NCBI RefSeq assembly: GCF_002351485.1
Contig: NZ_NWMW01000002.1
Location: 62,001-126,000, forward strand
Direction of reading: 5' to 3'
DNA: 64,000 nt
Origin: Sphingomonas spermidinifaciens
Lineage (GTDB): Bacteria; Pseudomonadota; Alphaproteobacteria; Sphingomonadales; Sphingomonadaceae
The position numbers and the translations under genes are program-made. Below, in pieces: positions 43,964-53,200 of the stretch (within the stretch, counting starts at the first letter, position 1; the number at the start of each line of letters is the position of its first letter). Below the pieces are notes generated by a model. The model saw only the letters and a list, made by a program, of their open reading frames with translations, ran no database searches and had not been told where the DNA came from.

Positions 43964-44242
43964 ATGCCGATCCGTGAGACAAATGCCGAACCCGATCCGC
44001 GCGCGATCGCGCTGGGGGCGCTGGGCTGGGCGGTAAGCGACGGGACGCGCGCCGACCGGCTGCTGGCGACGACGGGGCTCGATCCGGCAGGTCTCCGCGC
44101 GCGGGCGGGCGAGGCGGCGACACTGGCGGCGGTGCTTTCGTTCATCGAAGCGCACGAGCCCGACCTGATCGCCTGTGCCGACGCGCTGGGTGTCGAGCCG
44201 GCGGTCCTCGTGCAGGCGCGGATGCGGCTGGAGGGCGAATGA
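43964..44242 (+). CDS. DUF3572 family protein
   Basis: Alphaproteobacterial protein of 92 residues, all-helical, with the family-like ALGALGWAVSDGTRADRLL (about 16-34) and a C-terminal DLIACADALGVEP. Function unknown. Overlaps the downstream HAD-like gene by 4 bp (ATGA), forming a three-gene unit with it and ridA. Confidence 0.85.
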   Translation: MPIRETNAEPDPRAIALGALGWAVSDGTRADRLLATTGLDPAGLRARAGEAATLAAVLSFIEAHEPDLIACADALGVEPAVLVQARMRLEGE

Positions 44243-44880
44243 GGCCGCTGCTGATCACCGACTGCGACGAGGTGCTGCTGCACATGGTGCGGCATTTTCG
44301 CGGCTGGCTGAACGAGGCGCATCGGATCGACTTCACCTTCACGCACGATTTCGCGAATGCCATGAAGCGGGCGGATGGGTCACGGCCGACACAGCGCGAG
44401 ATGTGGGCGCTGCTCGGCGGGTTCTTCCCAGATCAGATGCATCGCCAGACGATCGTCCCGCATGCGCGAGAGGCGCTGGCGCGGATTGCCGAAACGGCTG
44501 ACATCGTCGTGCTCACCAATCTGGAGGACCACTGCCAGACCCACCGGGTCGAGCAGCTTGCCGCACACGGCATCGCGCACCGCGTCGAGTGCAACCAGGG
44601 CGGTAAGGGCGCGGCAGTCGCGCGGCTGGTCGCCGAGCACGGCCGGCCGGTGACGGTGTTCGTAGATGATCTGGGCGTCCATCACGCCTCGGTCGCTGAG
44701 GCGGCGCCGGGCGTCCATCGGCTGCACATGGTGGCCGAGCCGGACCTTGCCCCGCTAGTGCCCAAGGCCCCGACCGCACACGCACGGATCGACGATTGGC
44801 GCGAGGCAGCGGACTGGATCGAGGCGCGCTTCGCTTCGGGCTTGCCCGCCGATGCGGTGGCGGGCAGAGCGACGGCATGA
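44239..44880 (+). CDS. HAD-like hydrolase
   Basis: Protein of 213 residues. The first strand LLITDCDEVLLHMV (4-17) carries the DxDx pattern of HAD phosphatases, followed by IVVLTNLEDH (motif II) and VTVFVDDLGVHHASV (motif IV). Often linked to ridA in sphingomonads. Overlaps ridA by 4 bp. Substrate unknown. Confidence 0.8.
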   Translation: MRPLLITDCDEVLLHMVRHFRGWLNEAHRIDFTFTHDFANAMKRADGSRPTQREMWALLGGFFPDQMHRQTIVPHAREALARIAETADIVVLTNLEDHCQTHRVEQLAAHGIAHRVECNQGGKGAAVARLVAEHGRPVTVFVDDLGVHHASVAEAAPGVHRLHMVAEPDLAPLVPKAPTAHARIDDWREAADWIEARFASGLPADAVAGRATA

Positions 44881-45341
44881 GCACGCGCATCGAAACCCGC
44901 CTCGCCGAACTCGGCCTCTCGCTTCCTGAAGCCGCCGCGCCGGTCGCGGCCTATGTACCTGCGGTCGAGCATGGTGGACTGCTTCACATTTCCGGCCAGC
45001 TACCCTTCGATGACGGCGCGTTGATGATGGGCCGCGTCGGCGAGGACCGCGAGCTGGGCTTTGCGCAGGAAGCGGCCAAGCGCTGTGCGCTGATGCTGCT
45101 GGCACAGGCGAAGCGGGCGCTGAGCGGCGACCTGTCGCGGATCGAGCGGGTCGTGAAGCTTGGCGTTTTCGTCAATTCGGCACCGGGCTTCACCGACCAG
45201 GCCAAAGTCGCCAACGGCGCGTCCGAGCTGATGATCGACCTTCTCGGTGACATCGGCCGCCATGCTCGGAGCGCGGTGGGCGTCGCGGTGCTGCCGCTGG
45301 GTGCGGTCGTCGAGATCGACGCGATCATCGCCGTCCGCTGA
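44877..45341 (+). CDS. RidA-family enamine/imine deaminase
   Basis: Trimeric RidA/YjgF-fold protein of 154 residues (COG0251, the longer subgroup). Contains LLHISGQLPFDDG (about 35-47), KLGVFVNSAPGFTDQAKVAN and SAVGVAVLPLGAVVEIDAI at the C-terminus, the usual YjgF motif. It hydrolyses reactive enamines released by PLP enzymes. A short palindrome GTTGCGCGCGCAAC followed by TTTT (45345-45361) may end the operon. Confidence 0.88.
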   Translation: MSTRIETRLAELGLSLPEAAAPVAAYVPAVEHGGLLHISGQLPFDDGALMMGRVGEDRELGFAQEAAKRCALMLLAQAKRALSGDLSRIERVVKLGVFVNSAPGFTDQAKVANGASELMIDLLGDIGRHARSAVGVAVLPLGAVVEIDAIIAVR

Positions 45342-45547
45342 CCGGTTGCGCGCGCAACTTTTGTTGCGGCTGGGCCACAGCTGCATTCCTTTTGTGACAT
45401 AGGACAGCGTTGAAGCCTTGTGCACTGCGGCATGTTGCGGCACATCGGCGTCGTCGGTGAACGATCGCGCGTGCTTTCAGCACCTCTGACAGACGCGGCA
45501 TCCCGGCAGCAGGAGAGAACCATCGCCTCTTAATGAAAGGGCCAACG

Positions 45548-46396
45548 ATGCGGTTCTCTAATCTCGGGCTTTCGGCCCTGTTTGTCGTTTGCGCTACCCC
45601 TGCCCTCGCGCAGGAGGAAACCGCCCCCCCCGAGCCGGTGACGGTATCGGGCAGTGTCGCACTCGCTTCCGACTATCGCTTCCGCGGCGTTTCGCAGAGC
45701 GACAAGGAAATGGCGATCCAGGGGGGCATCACCATCGCCCACGAAAGCGGCTTCTATGTAGGCACCTGGGGCTCCAACCTGTCGGGCTGGGGCACGTTCG
45801 GCGGTGGCAACATGGAGCTCGACCTGATCGGCGGCTTCAAGACCCCGATCGGGGGCGGTGGTACACTCGACGTCGGCGTCACCTGGTACATGTATCCCGG
45901 CGGCGCGGACAAGACCGACTTCGCCGAGCCCTACATCAAGCTGTCGGGCACCACCGGCCCTGTCACGCTGACCGCAGGCGTCTTCTATGCGCCGCAGCAG
46001 GAAGCGCTTGGCCGCTGGTACTTCACCGGCGCTGACGCGGCGGCGGGCGTCTACAATGATCCAGGCGACAAGGAGGACAACCTCTATCTGTCGGGCGATG
46101 CGGTCGCGGCGATACCCAACACGCCGATCTCGCTGCGTGGCCATATCGGCTATTCGGACGGCAATGCCGGCCTCGGTCCCAACGCGACCAGCGTGGCGCC
46201 GACCGGGCAGTATTGGGACTGGACGCTGGGTGCCGACCTGACGTTCAAGAACCTGACGCTGGGCGTTTCGTACATCGACACCGACATCAGCGAGGCCGAT
46301 GGGGCCTATCTCCAGCCCAGCTTCAGCAAGGGGCAGGACGGCACCGGCAGCATCGCCGACGGGACGATCGTGGTGTCGCTAACCGCCGCGTTCTGA
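45548..46396 (+). CDS. TorF-family putative outer-membrane porin
   Basis: Outer-membrane beta-barrel of 282 residues with signal peptide (ending TPALAQ). SGSVALASDYRFRGVSQSDKE (about 33-53, given here as ASDYRFRGVSQSD) is the family signature (TIGR02001). Alternating beta-strands and a C-terminal aromatic Phe (VSLTAAF) mark a barrel. It probably forms a small diffusion channel. ATG 45548 with AAGGG upstream is preferred to 45533. Confidence 0.88.
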   Translation: MRFSNLGLSALFVVCATPALAQEETAPPEPVTVSGSVALASDYRFRGVSQSDKEMAIQGGITIAHESGFYVGTWGSNLSGWGTFGGGNMELDLIGGFKTPIGGGGTLDVGVTWYMYPGGADKTDFAEPYIKLSGTTGPVTLTAGVFYAPQQEALGRWYFTGADAAAGVYNDPGDKEDNLYLSGDAVAAIPNTPISLRGHIGYSDGNAGLGPNATSVAPTGQYWDWTLGADLTFKNLTLGVSYIDTDISEADGAYLQPSFSKGQDGTGSIADGTIVVSLTAAF

Positions 46397-46410
46397 TCTG
46401 CGGCGAATGC

Positions 46411-46449
46411 GAAAAGGGCTGCGCTTCTACTCGAAGCGCAGCCCTTTTC
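46411..46449. terminator. Bidirectional 17-bp terminator between the porin and DUF3035 genes
   Basis: Perfect arms GAAAAGGGCTGCGCTTC / GAAGCGCAGCCCTTTTC (46411-46427, 46433-46449) with a 5-nt loop; T-rich flanks on both strands serve the two convergent genes. Confidence 0.9.
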
Positions 46450-46463
46450 GTGCAAGCCCTTTT

Positions 46464-46898
46464 TCAGTTCTGCGGCGGCGTGGTCGCGGGGGCAGGCGTG
46501 CCGGCGACGGCGCGTGCATCCTGACCGTCGCCCTGAGGGGCGGCGACGACGTCGCGGACCGTCGTGCCCTTGTCGATGACGTTGGTCGAGGGGTCGCCCA
46601 CGGCCGAGCGCACGCCCGGATCGGCCGAGCTGCCACCCGCGGCGCGGATCGCGGCGCTTTCGCCGGCGCTGCGCGGGGCCGGGCCGCCAAACAGCGCGTC
46701 GGCGGCCTGCACCGAGGGACTGACGTCTTGCGGTCGGGGCGCGCCGGGCTGCGGCGGTACGAGTGCAAAGTCGGGCGGGATCACCAGCGGGGCCTGACGG
46801 GCCGTCGCGAATTCATCCGGCCGGTCGCGGTCGAGGCCGCTCTTGCCGCAGCCGGCGAGGGAAAGGGCCACGAGGCCGAGCGCGAACATCTTACGCAT
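46464..46898 (-). CDS. DUF3035 family lipoprotein
   Basis: Outer-envelope lipoprotein of 144 residues. Lipobox LSLAGC with the lipidated Cys at about residue 17, then a Pro/Ala-rich region with FALVPPQPGAPRP, the DUF3035 hallmark. Found next to lspA and ileS in alphaproteobacteria; its start overlaps the lspA gene by 8 bp. Function unknown. Confidence 0.85.
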   Translation of the reverse strand: MRKMFALGLVALSLAGCGKSGLDRDRPDEFATARQAPLVIPPDFALVPPQPGAPRPQDVSPSVQAADALFGGPAPRSAGESAAIRAAGGSSADPGVRSAVGDPSTNVIDKGTTVRDVVAAPQGDGQDARAVAGTPAPATTPPQN

Positions 46899-47409
46899 TG
46901 GGTTTCTCCACAGGAGCGGGCGCCGCCGGCTTGTCGCTGCGCACGAACAGGGCACGGATCAGAAGAATGATGACGCCGATGGTAATCGCAGCGTCGGCCA
47001 CGTTGAAGACGAGAAATGGCCGCCACTCGCCGAAATGCAGGTCGGCGAAGTCCACCACATAGCCGAAGCGGATGCGGTCGAGGATGTTGCCGAGCGCTCC
47101 GCCGAGGACGAGCGCGAGCGCGGCCTTGTCGCGGGGGTTCGCCTCGCGCCGCATCCAGATCGCGACGCCCACGGCGATCGCGCCGGTCAAGAGGACGAGC
47201 GCCCAGCGCATCCAGCTCGAATCGGCGGGCAGCAGGCCGAGCGACACGCCGACATTGGGCACGAAGCGCAGGTCGAAGATGCTGATCAGCGGCTTGACCG
47301 CGCCGATCCGGTCGATGCCGAGCGGGCCCGTCACCAGCCACTTGGTGAGCTGATCGACGAGGAAGACCGCTCCTGCGATGCGGAAGCCCCAGTTGCGCGC
47401 GGACGTCAT
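46891..47409 (-). CDS. lspA: Lipoprotein signal peptidase
   Basis: Aspartyl membrane protease of 172 residues that removes signal peptides from prolipoproteins. Four helices; catalytic aspartates in GALGNILDRIRFGYVVDF and in FNVADAAITIG. Overlaps the ileS stop (TGATG). The DUF3035 lipoprotein encoded next may be one of its substrates. Confidence 0.95.
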   Translation of the reverse strand: MTSARNWGFRIAGAVFLVDQLTKWLVTGPLGIDRIGAVKPLISIFDLRFVPNVGVSLGLLPADSSWMRWALVLLTGAIAVGVAIWMRREANPRDKAALALVLGGALGNILDRIRFGYVVDFADLHFGEWRPFLVFNVADAAITIGVIILLIRALFVRSDKPAAPAPVEKPNA

Positions 47410-50408
47410 CACTTCACCACCTCCTCGCAGCGGTGGCACAGCGCGCCGTCCTCGGCAACCTCGGGCAGGAGGCGCCAGCAGCGGCCGCACTTGTGATGCT
47501 CGCTTCGCGCGATCGCGATGCCGTCGCCGCCGGCATGGACGGTCGAGGTGATGAAGAGCTCGGCCAGATCGTCGGCGCGCAGCGGCAGCTCGGGCAGCGT
47601 CACCTCGGCCTCGAGGCTGGAGCGCACGACCTTCTCGCGGCGGAGCGGCTCGATCGCCTCGGTCACCGCCTCGCGCAGGCGGCGCAAATCCGCCCATTCG
47701 GTGCCGAGCGGCAGATCCCCGGGCAGCGCCGGCAGCTCGGGCCATTCGAGGAAATGGACCGAGCCGTCCTCCGACGGGAAGCGCGCCTGCCACACTTCCT
47801 CCGCCGTGAAGGCGAGAACGGGAGCGGCGTAGCGGACGAGCGCGTGGAACAGCGTGTCGAGGACGGTGCGGTAGGCGCGGCGCTTCGGGCTGTCGGCCGC
47901 GTCGCAGTAGAGCGAATCCTTGCGGATATCGAAGAAGAAGGCCGACAGGTCGTCGTTGGCGAAGTCGGCGAGCGCGCGGGTGTAGCGGTTGAACTCGAAC
48001 GCCTCGGCCGCGGCGCGCAGCTCGGCGTCGAGGCGCGTCAGCTCGGAGAGGATATAGCGCTCGAGCGCGGGCATCTCGGCCACGTCCACACGCTCGGCAT
48101 CGGTAAAGCCGTCGAGCGCGCCGAGCAGGTAGCGGAAGGTGTTGCGCAGCTTGCGATAGGTATCGCCGGTGCCCGCCAGCACTTCCTTGCCGATGCGCAC
48201 ATCCTCGAAATAATCGGTCTGCGCGACCCAGAGACGGAGGATGTCGGCGCCGCTCTCGCCGATGATCTTGAGCGGATCGACGACGTTGCCGAGGCTCTTC
48301 GACATCTTTCGCCCGTTGCCGTCGAGCGCGAAGCCGTGAGTGAGAACGGCGTCATAGGGCGCGCGGCCGCGGGTGCCGCAGCTTTCGAGGAGCGACGACT
48401 GGAACCAGCCGCGATGCTGGTCCGACCCCTCGACATAGAGGTCGGCGCGGACGCCCTCGCCATAGCGCGCCTCGACGGTGAAGACGTGCGTCGAGCCGGA
48501 GTCGAACCACACGTCGAGGATGTCGTTGACCACCTCGTAATCGGCGAGGTCGTGGTCGGGGCCGAGGAGCGCCTGATGGTCGGCGGCGAACCACGCGTCG
48601 GCGCCGCCCGCCTCGAACGCGGCGAGGATGCGGGCGTTGACGGCTTCGTCACGCAGATAGTCGCCGGTCTTGCGGTTGACGTAGAGCGGGATCGGCACGC
48701 CCCAGGCGCGCTGGCGGCTGATGACCCAGTCGGGCCGCCCCTCGACCATCGAGCGGATGCGGTTCTGCGCCCGGCCGGGGACCCAGCGGGTGCGCTCGAT
48801 CGCGTCGAGGGCGAGTTCGCGGAGGGTGGGGGCGTTGTCGCTGGTCGCCGGATTGACGATCGCGCCGAAGCCCGCGGCGGCGGCGAAGCCCGGCAGTTCG
48901 TCAGCGGCGCTGCCAGGGGTGCGGGCGCCGGTTGCGGGACGGTCCATCGGGATGAACCACTGGGGCGTGCAGCGGAAGATCACGCGCGCCTTCGACCGCC
49001 AGCTGTGCGGGTAGCTGTGCTGGAACGGCGCGGCGGAGAGAAGCGCGCCGGCCGCGCGCAGGCCTTCGCAGATCGGGCCTTCAGGGCCGGTGAACTTCTG
49101 GTTGATGACGCTGCCCTGACCGCCGAGCCATGCCCAGTCGTCGCGGTACTTGCCGTCGTCGGTGACGGCGAACACGGGGTCGATGCCGTTCGCCTTGCAC
49201 AGCGCGAAGTCGTCCTCGCCGTGATCGGGCGCCATGTGGACGAGGCCGGTGCCCGCGTCGGTGGTGACGAAGTCGCCAGCGAGGAACGGGCGGGGCTTGG
49301 CGAAGAAGCCGCCGAGATGGTGCATCGGGTGGCGGGCGATGGCGCCGGCGAGGGCGGTGCCTTTGATCGATTCATCGAAAGGCGAGTAAGGATCAACGTA
49401 CTCTTGCAACGAGGGTGCACCGACATCGCCGAAGTCGAGCGCCTTGGCCGCCGCGTTGATACGGTCAGCAAATGATGTCGTTAGATCTTTCGCGACGAGG
49501 AACTTTGAAATGCGGTTCGTGTGGAACGGCAAACCGGCTTTCGCCAATACTTCATTGACCCGCTTATCGCCTGCCGCGCCGACGCCAACCGTATCAGCGG
49601 TGACTGACAGCAGCACATATTCGATCTCCTGCCCATAAGCCAAAGCCTGGTTGACCGGGATCGTCCACGGCGTCGTCGTCCAGATGACCGCGTGCGCGCC
49701 GACCAGTTCGGGCGCGTTGGGGGCGTGCGTGATCTCGAACGCCACGTCGATCTGGGTCGAGGTGACGTCTTCATACTCGACCTCGGCCTCGGCCAGCGCG
49801 GTCTTTTCGACGGGGGACCACATGACGGGCTTGGCGCCGCGATAGAGCTGGCCCGACATGGCGAACTTCAAAAGCTCGCCGGCGATCGCGGCTTCGCTGG
49901 CGTAGTTCATCGTGAGGTAGGGGTTCGCCCAGTCGCCGGCGATGCCCAGCCGCTCGAACTGCGCGGCCTGCACGCCCACCCATTTGGCGGCGTATTCGCG
50001 GCATTCGGCGCGGAACTCGGCGGCGGGCACCTCGTCCTTCGACTTCTTCTTCGCGCGGTACGCTTCCTCGATCTTCCATTCGATCGGCAGGCCGTGACAG
50101 TCCCAGCCGGGGACGTAGGGCGCGTCCTTGCCCATCAGCGACTGGCTGCGGGCGATGATGTCCTTCAGCACCTTGTTCATCGCGTGGCCCATATGGATGT
50201 CGCCATTGGCGTAGGGCGGGCCGTCGTGGAGGATGAAGCGTTCGCGGCCGGCGCGCTGCTCACGAAGGCGATCGTAGATGCCGATCCGCGCCCAGCGGTC
50301 GAGGATGGCGGGCTCCTTTTGCGCGAGGCCCGCCTTCATCGGGAAGTCGGTCTTCGGCAGGAAGACGGTGTCGCGCCAGTCGCGGGTGGGGTCGGTGCTG
50401 TCGGTCAT
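47409..50408 (-). CDS. ileS: Isoleucyl-tRNA synthetase
   Basis: Class I aminoacyl-tRNA synthetase of 999 residues charging tRNA-Ile. HIGH-type motif PPYANGDIHMGHAMNK (about 59-74), a large CP1 editing domain, KMSKS loop GRKMSKSLGN (about 663-672) and C-terminal zinc knuckle CGRCWRLLPEVAEDGALCHRC (as CGRC and CHRC). Start at ATG 50408. Usual order ribF - ileS - lspA. Confidence 0.97.
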   Translation of the reverse strand: MTDSTDPTRDWRDTVFLPKTDFPMKAGLAQKEPAILDRWARIGIYDRLREQRAGRERFILHDGPPYANGDIHMGHAMNKVLKDIIARSQSLMGKDAPYVPGWDCHGLPIEWKIEEAYRAKKKSKDEVPAAEFRAECREYAAKWVGVQAAQFERLGIAGDWANPYLTMNYASEAAIAGELLKFAMSGQLYRGAKPVMWSPVEKTALAEAEVEYEDVTSTQIDVAFEITHAPNAPELVGAHAVIWTTTPWTIPVNQALAYGQEIEYVLLSVTADTVGVGAAGDKRVNEVLAKAGLPFHTNRISKFLVAKDLTTSFADRINAAAKALDFGDVGAPSLQEYVDPYSPFDESIKGTALAGAIARHPMHHLGGFFAKPRPFLAGDFVTTDAGTGLVHMAPDHGEDDFALCKANGIDPVFAVTDDGKYRDDWAWLGGQGSVINQKFTGPEGPICEGLRAAGALLSAAPFQHSYPHSWRSKARVIFRCTPQWFIPMDRPATGARTPGSAADELPGFAAAAGFGAIVNPATSDNAPTLRELALDAIERTRWVPGRAQNRIRSMVEGRPDWVISRQRAWGVPIPLYVNRKTGDYLRDEAVNARILAAFEAGGADAWFAADHQALLGPDHDLADYEVVNDILDVWFDSGSTHVFTVEARYGEGVRADLYVEGSDQHRGWFQSSLLESCGTRGRAPYDAVLTHGFALDGNGRKMSKSLGNVVDPLKIIGESGADILRLWVAQTDYFEDVRIGKEVLAGTGDTYRKLRNTFRYLLGALDGFTDAERVDVAEMPALERYILSELTRLDAELRAAAEAFEFNRYTRALADFANDDLSAFFFDIRKDSLYCDAADSPKRRAYRTVLDTLFHALVRYAAPVLAFTAEEVWQARFPSEDGSVHFLEWPELPALPGDLPLGTEWADLRRLREAVTEAIEPLRREKVVRSSLEAEVTLPELPLRADDLAELFITSTVHAGGDGIAIARSEHHKCGRCWRLLPEVAEDGALCHRCEEVVK

Positions 50409-50493
50409 GGGTGCGCGCGGCCTTAGCGAAAGGCGGGCGGGGGGACAAATGCGATGTTGGCGGGGAGGCAAGGCCCCTACCCTCGCCGGGGTA

Positions 50494-51423
50494 CTAGGTG
50501 CGCGACAGGATCGCGCGGGCCTCTTCGACGTCGTTCGCCATCTGGACCTTGAGCGCGTCGAGGTCGTCGAACTTCGCCTCGGGCCGCAGAAACGCGATCA
50601 GGGCAACGTCGATCGTCCGGCCGTAGAGGTCGCCCGTAAAGTCGAGGAAATAGGGTTCGAGCAGCTCGACGGGCTCGCCCTCGATCGTCGGGCGGATGCC
50701 GAGATTGGCCGCGCCGTCGAGGATGGTGCCGTCGGGGAGCGTGCCGCGCACGGCGTAGATGCCGTAGCGGGGGCGGAGATACTGGCCGAGGCGGAGGTTG
50801 GCCGTCGGGTAGCCGAGCTGGCGACCGAGCTTGGCGCCGTGCTCCACCTCGCCACGGATCGTGAAGGGCCGGGTGAGGAGGCGGGCGGCGTCGCCCGGCT
50901 CGCCCGCGATCAGGTGCTGGCGGATGCGGCTCGACGAGACCGGCTCGCCGCCCAGCGTCACGGGGGCGACGGTATCAGTCGAGAAGTCGTGCGCGGCGCC
51001 CAGCTCGGCAAGGCGCGCGACGTCGCCCGCGCGACCCTTGCCGAAGGTGAAGTCGGTGCCGGTGACGACGCCGCCCGCGCCGATCATGTCGGCGAGGTGA
51101 GCGGCGAACTGCTCGGGGCTTTGCGCGGCGAGGGCGGGGCCGAAAGGGAAGACGAGCATCGCGTCGGCGCCCGCCGCGGCGAACAGGTCCTGCCGCTGGT
51201 CGAGCGTCGTCAGGCGGAAGGGCGGGGTGGCGGGGCGGAAGTACCCCATCGGGTGCGGGTCGAAGGTCGCGACGATCGCCGGGCGGCCTTCGCCCCGCGC
51301 ACGCTCGATCGCGCGGCCGATCACCGCCTGGTGGCCGAGGTGAAATCCGTCGAAATTGCCGAGCGCGACGATTCCGCCGCGCAGGCCCGCCGGCACCGGC
51401 GAGCCGCCGTCCAGACGCTCCAT
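50494..51423 (-). CDS. ribF: Bifunctional riboflavin kinase / FAD synthetase
   Basis: Enzyme of 309 residues converting riboflavin to FMN and FAD. N-terminal nucleotidyltransferase with GNFDGFHLGHQAVI (about 22-35) and SSSRIRQHLIAGE; C-terminal kinase with GRQLGYPTANL and GIYAVRG. Supplies FAD/FMN for the many flavoproteins in the window. 85 bp upstream of ileS. Confidence 0.95.
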   Translation of the reverse strand: MERLDGGSPVPAGLRGGIVALGNFDGFHLGHQAVIGRAIERARGEGRPAIVATFDPHPMGYFRPATPPFRLTTLDQRQDLFAAAGADAMLVFPFGPALAAQSPEQFAAHLADMIGAGGVVTGTDFTFGKGRAGDVARLAELGAAHDFSTDTVAPVTLGGEPVSSSRIRQHLIAGEPGDAARLLTRPFTIRGEVEHGAKLGRQLGYPTANLRLGQYLRPRYGIYAVRGTLPDGTILDGAANLGIRPTIEGEPVELLEPYFLDFTGDLYGRTIDVALIAFLRPEAKFDDLDALKVQMANDVEEARAILSRT

Positions 51424-51431
51424 CGGCGCGC

Positions 51432-52631
51432 CTATAGGGGGGCGGGCGGGGAGGGGGAAGAGGGGCCTAGGGGCCGCATCCCGGCGCGCAGGACACGGAC
51501 GACATTGCCGCCCATCACCTTGGCGATGTCGGCGTCGGAGAAGCCGCGGTCGCGAAGCGTCTGGGTGATGACGGCGAGGCGCGAGGTGTCGAAGCCCGTC
51601 GTCACGCTGCCGTCGAAGTCGGAGCCGAGGCCGACATGGTCGATGCCGGCAACGTCGCGCACATGCTCGATCGCGGCGACGATGGCCTTGGGGGCGGTCG
51701 AGCAGACGGCGGCGTCCCAGTATCCGACGCCGATCACGCCGCCGGTGCGGGCGATGCCCTTGATCTCCGCATCGGTGAGGTTGCGGTTGACGCGGCATGT
51801 CGCCTGGACGCCGCCATGGCTGGAGACGACGGGCCGGCGGGCGATGGCGAGGGCTTCGGCGACGCTCCGGTGACTCGAATGGGCGACGTCGACGATCATG
51901 CCGAGCGCCTCCATCCGGCGGATCACCTGTCGGCCGAACAGGGTGAGGCCGCCTTTCGCGAGGCCGTGCATCGAGCCCGCCACTTCATTGTCGAAGAAGT
52001 GGGCAAGGCCGGCCATGCGGAAGCCGGCGGCGTGCAGTCTGTCGAGATTGGCGAGCTTGCCCTCGAGGTTATGGAGACCTTCGATGGAGAGGACGGCGCC
52101 GACGACCTTTCGGCCTTGGGCGCGGTCGGCGAGCAGAGCGCCGAGTTCTGCGGGTTCGTTGATGATGCGGAGGGTGCCGTTCGAGCGTGCCTCCGCGCGT
52201 TCGAGCTTGGTCGCGTGCCAGAGCGAGCGTTCGAGGAGCGAGGTCCAGGTCTTGACCGGCTGGAGCTGGCCGATCGCGAGCCATTTGATCTGGTCGGTAT
52301 TGCTGCCGTTGGCGTCGTAGTTCTGGCCCGCGGGCGTCTTCGTCACCGAGGAGAAGATCTGGACCGCGACATTGCCGGCGAGCAGGCGGGGGATATCGAC
52401 ATGGCCCTGGTCGGAAGCCTTTGAGATGTCTCGTTTCCACAACAATGAGTCTGCGTGGAGGTCGGCGATCGTCAGTTGGTCGTGGAGGGCCTTGGTCGCG
52501 GGGGTGACGGTGGGGAGCGGGGTGGGGGCGATCCTGTTCATCGATCGCTCGGCGATGCCGGGGGCGAAGGTGAAGAAGGCAGCGAGCGCCGCGATGAGGG
52601 TGGCGAGGGCGATGAGGGCGGCGCGCTTCAT
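51432..52631 (-). CDS. Membrane dipeptidase (peptidase M19)
   Basis: Zinc-dependent dipeptidase of 399 residues of the renal-dipeptidase family. N-terminal signal or anchor (ALIALATLIAALAAFFTFA); zinc-site DLHADSLLWKRD (57-68), Glu in AVLSIEGLHN, histidines in VDVAHSSH and DHVGLGSDFDG. Likely acts on D-amino-acid dipeptides in the periplasm. Its ATG overlaps the folA stop. Confidence 0.9.
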   Translation of the reverse strand: MKRAALIALATLIAALAAFFTFAPGIAERSMNRIAPTPLPTVTPATKALHDQLTIADLHADSLLWKRDISKASDQGHVDIPRLLAGNVAVQIFSSVTKTPAGQNYDANGSNTDQIKWLAIGQLQPVKTWTSLLERSLWHATKLERAEARSNGTLRIINEPAELGALLADRAQGRKVVGAVLSIEGLHNLEGKLANLDRLHAAGFRMAGLAHFFDNEVAGSMHGLAKGGLTLFGRQVIRRMEALGMIVDVAHSSHRSVAEALAIARRPVVSSHGGVQATCRVNRNLTDAEIKGIARTGGVIGVGYWDAAVCSTAPKAIVAAIEHVRDVAGIDHVGLGSDFDGSVTTGFDTSRLAVITQTLRDRGFSDADIAKVMGGNVVRVLRAGMRPLGPSSPSPPAPL

Positions 52632-53104
52632 CGCACCAGCGTCACGAAGCTGTAGGCGGGGCGGTCGCCCTCGGCGGGGTAGTCCGCGCGCGCAACTTCG
52701 CGCCAGCCGGTGAAGGGGGGGACGGTCGCGTCGCCTTCGGGCCGAGCGTGGACCTCCGTCAGTTCGATGCGGGTGGCGGCGTCGAGGAAGAGGGCGAAGA
52801 TCTCTGCCCCGCCGATCACCGCGACCTCCGGCGCGTCCGCCGCGAGGGCGAGGGCGTCGGCGGGGGTGTGGGCGACTTCGGCGCCCGCCGCCCGCCAGTC
52901 GCGGTCGCGGGTGAGGACGATGTGGCGGCGGCCGGGCAGGGGGCTGGGAAAGCTGTCGAAGGTCTTGCGGCCCATCACCATCGGCTTGCCGAGGGTCATC
53001 GCCTTGAACCGCCTGAGATCGGCGGGAAGGCGCCAGGGAAGGTCGCCATCGCGGCCGATCACGCCATTGGCCGCGCGCGCGAGATAGAAGACGATGTGCT
53101 GCAC
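52628..53104 (-). CDS. folA: Dihydrofolate reductase
   Basis: NADPH-dependent reductase of 158 residues. IVFYLARAANGVIGRDGDLPW (residues 4-24, here VIGRDGDLPW), DLRRFKAMTLGKPMVMGRKTF and VIGGAEIF are the classic DHFR segments. The GTG at 53104 is the likely start. Divergent from the M24 peptidase. Confidence 0.95.
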   Translation of the reverse strand: MQHIVFYLARAANGVIGRDGDLPWRLPADLRRFKAMTLGKPMVMGRKTFDSFPSPLPGRRHIVLTRDRDWRAAGAEVAHTPADALALAADAPEVAVIGGAEIFALFLDAATRIELTEVHARPEGDATVPPFTGWREVARADYPAEGDRPAYSFVTLVR

Positions 53105-53200
53105 GCGGCCCCCCCGTTCTTTGCCCCCAGCATGGGGCGCGGGCGGGCGCTTGGCAATCGGCGGCGGCTGGGCGAAGCTGGCCCGCGAAGGGGAGCGGGC